From the NCBI GenBank assembly GCA_021826485.1, contig JAKAZX010000055.1, positions 1-14,052 on the forward strand: a DNA stretch of 14,052 nucleotides. Direction: 5' to 3'. The stretch is from Pseudomonadota bacterium (GTDB lineage: Bacteria; Pseudomonadota; Alphaproteobacteria; Acetobacterales; Acetobacteraceae). Below the pieces are notes generated by a model that had not been told where the DNA came from, did no database searches, and was given only the letters and a program-made list of their open reading frames with translations. The translations under genes were made by a program, and so were the position numbers. Every line of letters starts with the position of its first letter. The stretch's first letter is position 1. Positions 1 to 5,858 of this stretch are shown here, in pieces.

Positions 1-483
1 CGGCAGCACGACAGGTTCATGCTCTTCCCCGTCATAGGTGGCGCGGAAATCCACCGCGTCGTCATCGATGCCGGCCAGCAGCGCGCGCGCCACCTCGGTC
101 AGCCGCGCTTCCGTGTAGCGCATGGCGGCCGGGTTATCGCCGTCGATATTGCCGAAATTGCCCTGGCCTTCGACCAGCGGGTAGCGCACGGCGAAATCCT
201 GCGCCAGCCGCACCAGCGCGTCGTACACCGCGACATCGCCGTGCGGATGGAACTTGCCGATCACGTCGCCGACCACGCGCGCGCATTTCTTGAAGCCGGA
301 AGTGGGATCGAGCCGCAACTGGTGCATCGCGTAGATCAGCCGCCGGTGCACGGGCTTCAGCCCGTCGCGCACGTCGGGCAATGAGCGCGACATGATGGTG
401 GACAGCGCATAGGCCAGATAGCGTTCGGACAGCGCGTCCGAAAGCGGCGTATCCTCGATCCGTCCGATCAGCTCATCCGGCAT
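1..483 (-). CDS. parC: DNA topoisomerase IV subunit A (5' part; runs off the window)
   Basis: ParC is the breaking-rejoining subunit of topoisomerase IV, which decatenates daughter chromosomes together with ParE. The 161 codons present encode the start of the GyrA/ParC winged-helix domain: SLPDVRDGLKPVHRR at about residues 34-48, HPHGD at 79-83, and the active-site tyrosine in AAMRYTEARL (Tyr123, equivalent to Tyr120 of E. coli ParC). It is called ParC rather than GyrA from the short MPDELIGRIEDTPLSDALSE N-terminus and the recO neighbour; that choice is well supported but not absolute. The ATG at 483 has GGAG about 10 bases upstream and overlaps the end of recO by 11 bases, so the two are probably co-translated. 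At the position of E. coli Ser80, the main quinolone contact, there is Val84, while the nearby acidic residue is kept as Asp88. Confidence 0.95.
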   Translation of the reverse strand, partial: MPDELIGRIEDTPLSDALSERYLAYALSTIMSRSLPDVRDGLKPVHRRLIYAMHQLRLDPTSGFKKCARVVGDVIGKFHPHGDVAVYDALVRLAQDFAVRYPLVEGQGNFGNIDGDNPAAMRYTEARLTEVARALLAGIDDDAVDFRATYDGEEHEPVVLP

Positions 484-1216
484 CCGCAGCAGTCTCCGCA
501 AGCGTGGTGACAAGGTCGTACAGGGCGACTCGCGCCGCCGGCAACGGGCGATGGTGGTGGCCGAAGGCGTCGCGGGCCAGGAAATGCCCGGTCAGCCGCA
601 GCCCGTCCCGCCAGCCGGCGGCATCGCCCGGCGCGTCGGTCAGCAGGAAGCCCGGCAAGGGCAGCAGGCGGGACCGCCAGTCCCCGGCCGCCGCATCCGA
701 CACCGCCCGCCCGGTGCGTGGCGACACCCAGTGCAACCCCACCGTCGCGCCGCTGACCGCGCAGGCGTCAAGCGTCAGCCCATAGCCGAGATCGGCGAGC
801 AGCAGCGATTCCCAGCGCACCAGCGCGCCCAGCACCGCCGGCCCGGCGGCAAGCCGGGCGAGCAGGCGGAGCAGCCCGGCGAACACGCGCGGATGCGCCT
901 CCCGCTCCGGCAGCGCGCCTTCGGCCACGGCGCAGGCCGCGCGCAGGATGGCGAGCGCCAGCCGGTCGTCCATCGCCAGCGCCGCCGCCGGGTGGACCAG
1001 TTCCGCCGACAGGCTGCCCAGTTGCTCCGCCAACCGCGCCACCCAGCGCGCCTGCACCACATTGCCCGGCTGCCAGACCGCCGCGCGCCCGCGCGCCAGC
1101 CCGCCGCGCGCAAGGCCGCGATGCGCCCCGTGATCCTCCGTCATCACCGTCACCACCGCATCGCCCTCGCCATAGGGGCGGGCGTCGAGCACGATGGCGG
1201 GGGCATCCCATTCCAT
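473..1216 (-). CDS. recO: DNA repair protein RecO
   Basis: RecO is the recombination mediator of the RecFOR pathway; it helps load RecA on SSB-coated single-stranded gaps. The protein has 247 residues, a normal length for the family. The N-terminal OB-fold is recognisable in MEWDAPAIVLDARPYGEGDA and the following TEDHGAHRGLARGG. The C-terminal half has a helical region ending in the alphaproteobacterial-style LDACAVSGATVGLHWVSPRTGRAVS stretch (about residues 148-172), which lacks the CxxC pairs of the Deinococcus zinc finger. The ATG at 1216 fits the family N-terminus, but no clear Shine-Dalgarno sequence precedes it. In relatives recO often follows era closely; here four other elements lie between era and recO, including a low-GC orphan, so recO probably needs its own promoter. 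Its end overlaps the parC start. Confidence 0.93.
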   Translation of the reverse strand: MEWDAPAIVLDARPYGEGDAVVTVMTEDHGAHRGLARGGLARGRAAVWQPGNVVQARWVARLAEQLGSLSAELVHPAAALAMDDRLALAILRAACAVAEGALPEREAHPRVFAGLLRLLARLAAGPAVLGALVRWESLLLADLGYGLTLDACAVSGATVGLHWVSPRTGRAVSDAAAGDWRSRLLPLPGFLLTDAPGDAAGWRDGLRLTGHFLARDAFGHHHRPLPAARVALYDLVTTLAETAADAG

Positions 1217-1280
1217 GGGACGCGTTTACCGGATCGCAGCCGGCTTAGCACTTCGCACGAAGCCGTACAGCGGAAGACGG

Positions 1281-1336
1281 GGAGGCGATCGTGATCGGAC
1301 GTGCGCGCTCGTCAATATGACGCCGCTGATCCCTCC
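1281..1336. repeat. Bulged inverted repeat with inner hairpin upstream of recO
   Basis: GGAGGCGATC at 1281-1290 pairs with GATCCCTCC at 1328-1336 with a single bulged base, which gives a nine-pair closing stem. Inside it, CGTCA-ATA-TGACG (1310-1322) forms a second perfect five-pair hairpin. Together they could fold as a nested structure of about 56 bases in DNA or RNA. It sits at the boundary between high-GC recO and the low-GC orphan region. It could be a terminator-like element for the orphan transcript (no T-run follows), a protein-binding site, or the scar of an insertion. It is not a tRNA. Confidence 0.4.
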
Positions 1337-1350
1337 TAAGTGCCTCATGC

Positions 1351-1386
1351 ACTACTTATACTGTGTATGCATAAATCGTAAGTAGT
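1351..1386. terminator. Possible terminator-like inverted repeat at the 3' end of the orphan gene
   Basis: ACTACTTA (1351-1358) and TAAGTAGT (1379-1386) form a perfect eight-base inverted repeat with a 20-base loop. It covers the last codons and the TAG stop of the minus-strand orphan gene. The stem is AT-rich, with no T-run after it on the minus strand, so it would be a weak intrinsic terminator at best. A role as a binding site or an element end is equally possible. Confidence 0.25.
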
Positions 1387-1813
1387 TTGCGGCTGACGTC
1401 ACATACTGACGCTCATTCGGTCGCGCTTGTCTCCGAAGGATGTCGATAAGTACTTGGGAAGGTCCATGCTTCACCCTTCTCAGAAAAGAACGCTCGGCCG
1501 CCCATACCTCATCGCGCAGAGCCAATAGTCTATCAAACTCAGCACGCACGGCCGGATTACAGACCAATCGGCCTTCCGACTCCGCAGCCGACCGCCCCGC
1601 CAGAAGGTTGGAGCTTGTGGCTATCTCGTTTTCGACCGTTACGCGCGACGTTTCGGCGTTCCAGTTTTCCCGATAACTCCGTTTTGCGAGTTCTTGCAGC
1701 CACTCCTCGCGTCTTCGCTCACCGACCTGTCGTGTATCTTCTAGCGGCGTTTTACTAATGTTTTCGGGGCGTACATACCCGATCAGATGCCCGTCCTTGT
1801 CGTAAATATCCAT
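1352..1813 (-). CDS. Orphan hypothetical protein in a low-GC segment
   Basis: I do not recognise this 153-residue protein. It has no signal peptide and no membrane segment, so it is probably cytoplasmic. The N-terminus (MDIYDKDGHLIGYVRPENIS) looks like a short beta-hairpin; the rest is charged and helix-prone, notably the Arg/Glu-rich stretch at about residues 30-50 (RQVGERRREEWLQELAKRS) and a basic C-terminal third. Sampled lines of this gene are about 52% GC against about 72% in the adjoining genes, and its codons end in A or T far more often, so recent acquisition is likely. The ATG at 1813 has GGGGAG about 12 bases upstream. A plausible promoter with overlapping palindromes lies just before it. 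It sits between the Nudix gene and recO, within an otherwise conserved cluster. The coding call rests on an uninterrupted frame with its own promoter-like and RBS-like signals. Confidence 0.6.
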   Translation of the reverse strand: MDIYDKDGHLIGYVRPENISKTPLEDTRQVGERRREEWLQELAKRSYRENWNAETSRVTVENEIATSSNLLAGRSAAESEGRLVCNPAVRAEFDRLLALRDEVWAAERSFLRRVKHGPSQVLIDILRRQARPNERQYVTSAANYLRFMHTQYK

Positions 1814-1830
1814 TGCGCGCCCCCGCTCCC

Positions 1831-1858
1831 CAACGTTCGTTGATACGGATAATCGTAT
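1831..1858. repeat. Two adjacent short palindromes at the orphan promoter (possible operator)
   Basis: CAACG-TT-CGTTG at 1831-1842 and ATACG-GATAAT-CGTAT at 1843-1858 are perfect inverted repeats that abut each other. They cover the proposed -10 box and part of the spacer of the minus-strand promoter for the orphan gene, a usual place for a repressor site. No binding protein can be named. Confidence 0.35.
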
Positions 1859-1868
1859 TTAGACGCAA
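1840..1868 (-). promoter_or_regulatory. Candidate sigma-70-type promoter of the orphan gene
   Basis: On the minus strand TTGCGT (1868-1863) is followed after exactly 17 bases by TATCAA (1845-1840), 26 bases before the ATG of the orphan gene. The AT-rich spacer contrasts with the surrounding DNA. The match is fair, and the promoter is inferred only from spacing and sequence. Confidence 0.35.
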
Positions 1869-1926
1869 TGAATGCGGGCCCCGCCGCGCATCGTAGCGAA
1901 CTCGGTTGGAGTCCCGAGAAATGTGA

Positions 1927-2550
1927 TTACTCGAACTCCGTCGCCAGCCCGGGATCGCGCCGGTGCGCGAACATGCGCCGCACCTGATGGGGCAGCACGC
2001 GGCTGGTGGACAGGTCGGCGGGCAGCGCGTCCTCGGTGAAGAAGGCGACCTCGGAGGTTTCCAGGCTCGGCGTCGCACTGCCGCCGATGATGTCGCAGAG
2101 GAAGAACAGCTTGCAGGCCGCGAACGGCGACGGCCCGTGCCCCTGCCGGGTGCGGTCCCAGACCGCGGCGAGCTTGGTCACGCGCACCACAAATCCCGAC
2201 TCTTCCAGGACTTCCTTGGCGGTGTTCTCCGCCGGGGTCAAGTTCACGTCGGCCCAGCCGCCGGGCAGCGTCCAACGCCCGCCATCCAGCACCTCGCGCA
2301 CCATCAGGATCGCCCCGTCGGCGTCGAACGCGGCGGCGCGCACATCGATCTTGGGGGTGGCGTAGCCCTCCTGCGCGGCGAACAGCGCCTCGATCGGCGC
2401 GGGGTCGCCGCCCATCGCCATCGCGCGGGCGGCCAGGGCGCGAAGCTGCTGGTAGCGCTCCCGGTCATAGGGATCGCGGGTGAAGGCAAGCCCGGATTGC
2501 GCGATCGCCTGCATCTCCCGCGCCAGGGCGAGCCACGGCGGCTCCGTCAC
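1927..2550 (-). CDS. Nudix hydrolase with an N-terminal helical domain (ADP-ribose pyrophosphatase-like)
   Basis: Nudix enzymes hydrolyse nucleoside diphosphates linked to another moiety. This 207-residue protein begins with a helical segment (WLALAREMQAIAQSGLAFT, then DPYDRERYQQLRALAARAM) typical of the Nudix_hydro_N subfamily. The Nudix fold follows from about residue 67. The Nudix box at about 97-120 reads GGWADVNLTPAENTAKEVLE then ESGF. The metal-binding glutamates of EVLEESGF are present, but the usual Glu after GX5 is Leu and the usual Arg of REUXEEXGU is Lys, as I recall for this subfamily (GGWADV... KEV.EE). Substrates reported for relatives include ADP-ribose and CDP-choline, so the substrate is left open. 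The GTG start at 2550 shares GTGA with the stop of the thioesterase gene, which implies translational coupling. Confidence 0.85.
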   Translation of the reverse strand: MTEPPWLALAREMQAIAQSGLAFTRDPYDRERYQQLRALAARAMAMGGDPAPIEALFAAQEGYATPKIDVRAAAFDADGAILMVREVLDGGRWTLPGGWADVNLTPAENTAKEVLEESGFVVRVTKLAAVWDRTRQGHGPSPFAACKLFFLCDIIGGSATPSLETSEVAFFTEDALPADLSTSRVLPHQVRRMFAHRRDPGLATEFE

Positions 2551-2933
2551 GCGGGGTCCACCGGGCGGGGGCGCCCGTCGTCGCCGATGGCGACGAAAAT
2601 GAAGGTGGCCGAGGTGACCTTGCCGACCTCCCCGCTGCGGGACCGTCGCCAGGCTTCGATGAAGATGCGGATGGAGCTGCGGCCGATGCCGACGATGCTG
2701 GTGTAGATGCTGACCTCATCCCCCACCTTCACCGGGCGGTGGAAGGTCATGGAATCGACCGCGACCGTCGCCGTCCGCCCACCCACCCGGCGCCAGGCAG
2801 TGACGCCGCCGGCAAGGTCCATCTGGGCCATCAGCCAGCCGCCGAAGATGTCGCCGTTCGGGTTGGTGTCGGCCGGCATGGCGACCGTGCGGATCGCCGG
2901 GATGCCGGGCGGCGGAGACTCGGGCTCGCTCAC
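2547..2933 (-). CDS. yciA: Acyl-CoA thioesterase, YciA-type hot-dog protein
   Basis: A single hot-dog-fold thioesterase of 128 residues that hydrolyses acyl-CoA to free acid and CoA. The family signature DTNPNGDIFGGWLMAQMDLA is at about residues 22-41 and contains the catalytic Asp (Asp28 here). It is followed by TFHRPVKVGDEVSIYTSI and the core strand SIRIFIEAW. The length matches YciA of gammaproteobacteria. The same frame stays open well upstream through era, but the family N-terminus and the GTGA overlap with the era stop fix the start at the GTG at 2933. It lies between era and the Nudix gene in the same coupled string; a role in membrane lipid or CoA turnover is only inferred. Confidence 0.88.
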   Translation of the reverse strand: MSEPESPPPGIPAIRTVAMPADTNPNGDIFGGWLMAQMDLAGGVTAWRRVGGRTATVAVDSMTFHRPVKVGDEVSIYTSIVGIGRSSIRIFIEAWRRSRSGEVGKVTSATFIFVAIGDDGRPRPVDPA

Positions 2934-3823
2934 GGCGGGTCCTCCAGTCCGATCGCGCGCAGCCGTGCCGCCTCCTCGTCCCAGCCGGCCCGCTGCTTGA
3001 CGTTCAGGAACAGATGCACCTTGCGGTCCAGCAGCCGCGCCAGTTCGGTGCGGGCACGCGCCCCGATCTCGCGGATGCGGGCGCCACGCTCGCCGATCAG
3101 GATCGCCTTGTGGCCCGGCCGCGCCACGTAGATGGTCGCCTCCACCCGCACCGACCCGTCCGGCCGCTCCCGCCACGACTCGGTCTCCACGGTGGCGCCG
3201 TAGGGCACTTCCTCGTGCGTCTGCAGGAAGATCTGTTCGCGCACCAGTTCGGCCGCCAGCAGCCGGTCCGGCAGGTCGGTGAGTTCGTCGGGGGGATACA
3301 GATACGGCCCCTCCGGCATCGCGGCGGCGAGGCGGTCGAGCAGCCGGTCCAGCCCGTCGCCGTTGGCTGCCGAGACCATGAACGTCTCGGCGAACGGCGC
3401 CAGCCCCGACAGCTCCGCGGTCAGCGGCAGCAGCCGCGCCGGGGCGAGCAGATCGACCTTGTTCAGCACCAGCCACAGCGCCCCGCCGCGCTTGCCGAGC
3501 GTGCGGGCGATCTCCCGCACCGGCTCGGTGGCGCCGGACCTGGCATCGACCAGCAGCAGGACGAGGTCGGCATCCGTCGCCCCGCTCCAGGCGGCGGCGA
3601 CCATCGCACGGTCCAGCCGCCGGCGCGGGCGGAAGATGCCGGGCGTATCGACCAGCAGCACCTGCGTCTCCCCGCGCATCAGCACGCCCAGCACGCGCAT
3701 GCGGGTGGTCTGCGCCTTGGGGGAGACGATCGACAGCTTGGCGCCGGTCAGCCGGTTGAGCAGCGTCGATTTGCCGGCATTCGGCGCCCCGACGATCGCG
3801 GCGAAGCCGCAGCGCGTGGTCAC
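2930..3823 (-). CDS. era: GTPase Era
   Basis: Era is an essential GTPase that binds the 3' end of 16S rRNA and helps small-subunit maturation. The 297-residue protein has G1 GAPNAGKS at 12-19, the switch/G2 region KAQTTRMRV at 36-44, G3 DTPG at 59-62 and G4 NKVD at 121-124. The C-terminal KH domain carries GHKAILIGERGARIREIG and then VHLFLNVK near residues 235-280. The start is the GTG at 3823, which overlaps the rnc stop as GTGA; its own stop overlaps the thioesterase start in the same way. The rnc-era pairing is classic and links 16S processing with its assembly GTPase. Confidence 0.97.
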   Translation of the reverse strand: MTTRCGFAAIVGAPNAGKSTLLNRLTGAKLSIVSPKAQTTRMRVLGVLMRGETQVLLVDTPGIFRPRRRLDRAMVAAAWSGATDADLVLLLVDARSGATEPVREIARTLGKRGGALWLVLNKVDLLAPARLLPLTAELSGLAPFAETFMVSAANGDGLDRLLDRLAAAMPEGPYLYPPDELTDLPDRLLAAELVREQIFLQTHEEVPYGATVETESWRERPDGSVRVEATIYVARPGHKAILIGERGARIREIGARARTELARLLDRKVHLFLNVKQRAGWDEEAARLRAIGLEDPP

Positions 3824-4569
3824 GCCCGCCGCCCGGTGAGCTGGCCGAGCAGATCGGCGGCGGCCAGCCGCTCGGCCGCCCGCTTGCTGCCCGCCCGCCC
3901 CTCACCCCGCGCGCCGGCGGCGGCGACGGCGATGATGAACACCGGATCGTGCGGCGGCCCCTCGCTGCGCAGCATCTCGTAGTTCGGCAGCGGCAGGCCG
4001 CGGCCCAGCAGGTATTCCTGAAGGCCGGTCTTGGGGTCCTTGGGCGGCGCCGTCATGCCCTCCATCGCCGCCGTCCAGGCGCGGCGGATGAAGGCGCGGG
4101 CCGGCGCCAGCCCGCCATCCAGATAGAGCGCGCCGATCAGCGCCTCGGTCGCGTCGGCCAGCACGGTGGCGCGCTGTCGCACGCCCGCCCGCGCCTCTCC
4201 GGCCGAGACGGCCAGCAGGTCCGGCAAGCCAAGCTCCTCGGCGATCGCCGCGATGGCGGGTTGGGAGACGAGATGCGCGAGCCGCGGACCCAGGGCACCC
4301 TCCTGCTCGGCGGGAAACCGCTCGGCGAGCCATTCGGCGATCAGCAGGCCGAGCACCCGGTCACCGATGAATTCCAGCCGCTCGTTCGACCCGGCGCCGC
4401 CGGAGGACACGCTGCGGCCCCGCCCGACCACCCGCGCCGGCACGGCGGAGCGATGCGTCAGCGCCTCGCGCAGCAGCGCGGGCCGGGCGAACTGGTGGCC
4501 GACCAGCGCGGCGGCGGCGCTCAGTGGATCCCGGTGAACAGGCGCGACCAGCGAATCTCGAACGGCCAC
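3820..4569 (-). CDS. rnc: Ribonuclease III
   Basis: RNase III cleaves double-stranded RNA and processes the rRNA precursor. The signature NERLEFIGDRVLGL is at about 62-75, with Glu63, Glu66 and Asp70 matching E. coli Glu38, Glu41 and Asp45. The fourth metal ligand lies in LADATEALIGALYLDGG. A dsRNA-binding domain follows from PKTGLQEYLL to the end (AAERLAAADLLGQL). About 15 residues are inserted between HRSA and NERLEF compared with E. coli. The start is uncertain. The GTG at 4569 has GGAGG seven bases upstream (4581-4577) and gives 249 residues, but it lies 49 bases inside lepB. By homology the protein could begin nearer 4524, where only a CTG overlapping the lepB stop (CTGA) exists. GTG at 4584 and 4575 are further options. 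Confidence 0.93.
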   Translation of the reverse strand: MAVRDSLVAPVHRDPLSAAAALVGHQFARPALLREALTHRSAVPARVVGRGRSVSSGGAGSNERLEFIGDRVLGLLIAEWLAERFPAEQEGALGPRLAHLVSQPAIAAIAEELGLPDLLAVSAGEARAGVRQRATVLADATEALIGALYLDGGLAPARAFIRRAWTAAMEGMTAPPKDPKTGLQEYLLGRGLPLPNYEMLRSEGPPHDPVFIIAVAAAGARGEGRAGSKRAAERLAAADLLGQLTGRRA

Positions 4570-5276
4570 TCCCACACCTCCCACCAGGGCGACGTGGCAT
4601 CGATGGAGAAGAAGATGAACTCGGCGCGACCGACCAGGTTCTCCACCGGCACGAAGCCGACGGCGTTCAGCACCCGGCTGTCCAGGCTGTTGTCGCGATT
4701 GTCGCCCATCGCGAACACGTAGCCGTCGGGAACCTTGTATTCCTGGGTGTTGTCGAGCGGCTGGTCGTCCGACGCCTTGAGGATTTCGTGGGTGGCGCCG
4801 TTCGGCAGCGATTCGATGTAGCGCTTCAGCAGCATCTTCGGCCCGTCGCCCTCGGCCACGTATTCGCCGTCCGGCTTGCGGGGCACCTCGGTGCCGTTGA
4901 TGTAGAGCTGGCCGTGAATCATCTGAATGCGGTCGCCGGGCAGGCCGACGATGCGCTTGATGTAGTCGGTCGAATTGTCGCGCGGCAGCTTGAACACGGC
5001 GACATCGCCGCGCTGCGGCAGGGCGCCGAAGATGCGGCCGTGGAACGGCACCTCCAGGAAGCTCGGCAGCGAGAAGCGGGAGTAGCCGTAGGAGAATTTC
5101 GAGACGAACAGATAATCGCCCACCAGCAGCGTCGGGATCATCGAGCCGGAGGGGATGTTGAACGGCTCGAACGCCACGGTGCGGATCACCACCGCGATCA
5201 CGACGGCATAGACGATGGTCTTGACGGTTTCGAGGATACCGCCCGACTTGCGCTTGGCCATGCTGGACTGGGACAT
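4521..5276 (-). CDS. lepB: Signal peptidase I
   Basis: LepB cleaves signal peptides from exported proteins at the periplasmic face of the inner membrane. With the ATG at 5276 it has 251 residues. One N-terminal membrane segment, TVKTIVYAVVIAVVIRTVAF, spans about residues 18-37. The catalytic Ser45 is in NIPSGSMIPTLLVGDYLFVS, the general base Lys107 in DYIKRIVGLPGD, and the late signature MGDNRDNSLDSR is at about 190-201. All catalytic elements are intact. ATG 5276 has no Shine-Dalgarno of its own; an in-frame ATG at 5261 is the alternative. The frame is also open upstream to an ATG at 5432, which would add an Arg/Pro-rich extension of 52 residues that is unusual for the family. A candidate small ORF ends on the lepB ATG (TGATG). 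Confidence 0.95.
   Translation of the reverse strand: MSQSSMAKRKSGGILETVKTIVYAVVIAVVIRTVAFEPFNIPSGSMIPTLLVGDYLFVSKFSYGYSRFSLPSFLEVPFHGRIFGALPQRGDVAVFKLPRDNSTDYIKRIVGLPGDRIQMIHGQLYINGTEVPRKPDGEYVAEGDGPKMLLKRYIESLPNGATHEILKASDDQPLDNTQEYKVPDGYVFAMGDNRDNSLDSRVLNAVGFVPVENLVGRAEFIFFSIDATSPWWEVWEWPFEIRWSRLFTGIH
4577..4581 (-). promoter_or_regulatory. Shine-Dalgarno inside lepB that decides the rnc start
   Basis: GGAGG on the minus strand ends seven bases before the GTG at 4569. It is the only strong ribosome binding site near the rnc start and lies within the lepB coding sequence, which favours a 49-base gene overlap over a CTG start at the lepB stop. Confidence 0.5.
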
Positions 5277-5413
5277 CAGTGCTTTGGATGCGGAACGGTC
5301 GGGCGGAAGCCGGGCCGGCGGCCGCAGTCGCCGCCCGCTGCGGGGCATGAAGCCCAGCCGGCCGGGCATGTCAAGGAAGGGCGACCGGGGGGGCGGGCGA
5401 GCGGACACCCCAT
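5276..5413 (-). CDS. Candidate 45-codon leader ORF between acpS and lepB
   Basis: This ORF starts at an ATG (5413) with GGGAGG (5424-5419) five bases upstream and ends in a TGA that overlaps the lepB ATG as TGATG. It fills most of the only large gap in an otherwise overlapping operon. lepB itself lacks a ribosome binding site, so translational coupling through this ORF would explain how lepB is read. The peptide is rich in Pro, Gly and Arg and has four cysteines (positions 3, 16, 23, 30; the last three evenly spaced by six). I do not recognise it. Its third codon positions are about 78% G+C by my count, no better than the overlapping in-frame extension of lepB, so chance in GC-rich DNA is a real possibility. 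Confidence 0.35.
   Translation of the reverse strand: MGCPLARPPGRPSLTCPAGWASCPAAGGDCGRRPGFRPTVPHPKH
5346..5374 (-). promoter_or_regulatory. Weak candidate internal promoter for lepB
   Basis: A perfect -35 hexamer TTGACA, preceded by C as in the alphaproteobacterial CTTGAC, lies at 5374-5369 on the minus strand. After 17 bases comes only a poor -10 (TTCATG, 5351-5346). Such a promoter would let lepB-rnc-era be expressed apart from rel-acpS. The weak -10 keeps this tentative. Confidence 0.22.
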
Positions 5414-5438
5414 CGGCGCCTCCCGTGGCCATTCCATG

Positions 5439-5858
5439 TCAGGCTGTCGGGCCGCGCTGCGGCTCCGCCGAAATGATGACCTGGGCGAAGGCATAGGGAT
5501 ATTCGTCGGTCATCGTCAGGTCGATCCGCGCCGTGTGCCCGGGCGGGGTCAGGGCGGCGAGCCGGTCGGCCGCGCCGCCGGCAAGCCGCATCGTGGGCTG
5601 GCCGCCGGGCAGGTTCACCACCCCCAGGTCGGACATGAACACGCCCTGGGCGAAGCCGGTGCCGAGTGCCTTGGCGCACGCCTCCTTGGCAGCGAACCGC
5701 TTGGCGTAGGTGCCGCTGCGGGCGTTGCCGCTGCGCCGCTCCGCCTTGCGCCGCTCGATCTCGGTGAACACGCGCAGCAGGAAGCGGTCGCCGAACCGCT
5801 CGATCGCGCGCTCGATCCGGCGGATGTCGCAGATATCGGACCCGAGACCGAGGATCAC
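5439..5858 (-). CDS. acpS: Holo-[acyl-carrier-protein] synthase
   Basis: AcpS transfers 4'-phosphopantetheine from CoA to apo-ACP and so activates fatty acid synthesis. The 139-residue protein opens with MILGLGSDICDIRRIE, which holds the metal-binding Asp8, and carries YAKRFAAKEACAKALGTG at 51-68 with Glu59, the second metal ligand. The length is slightly above the usual 120-135. The start is the GTG at 5858, which overlaps the rel stop as GTGA. In many alphaproteobacteria pdxJ sits just before acpS; here it is absent, so acpS follows rel directly and the (p)ppGpp enzyme and the ACP-activating enzyme are translationally coupled. Confidence 0.95.
   Translation of the reverse strand: MILGLGSDICDIRRIERAIERFGDRFLLRVFTEIERRKAERRSGNARSGTYAKRFAAKEACAKALGTGFAQGVFMSDLGVVNLPGGQPTMRLAGGAADRLAALTPPGHTARIDLTMTDEYPYAFAQVIISAEPQRGPTA

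Noticed and set aside
1194..1385. Plus-strand ORF whose translation contains a GDRDRTCALVN-type string often seen when tRNA genes are translated antisense
   Set aside because: I looked for a cloverleaf in 1255-1345 on both strands: there is no T-loop TTCGA/NNC motif, no U33 anticodon loop and the closing stem is only about 56 bases apart. Kept only as an inverted repeat.
1901..1918. CTCGG/CCGAG repeat after the Nudix stop as a terminator
   Set aside because: Five-pair stem with no T-run after it on the minus strand; too weak to list.
2547..3905. Thioesterase frame open for 452 codons back through era
   Set aside because: The upstream part is a shadow of era. Family length and the GTGA junction fix the start at 2933.
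5391..5410. G-run (ggggggg then ggg) as a possible G-quadruplex
   Set aside because: It has only two to three G-tracts in a GC-rich stretch; not enough to support a quadruplex call.
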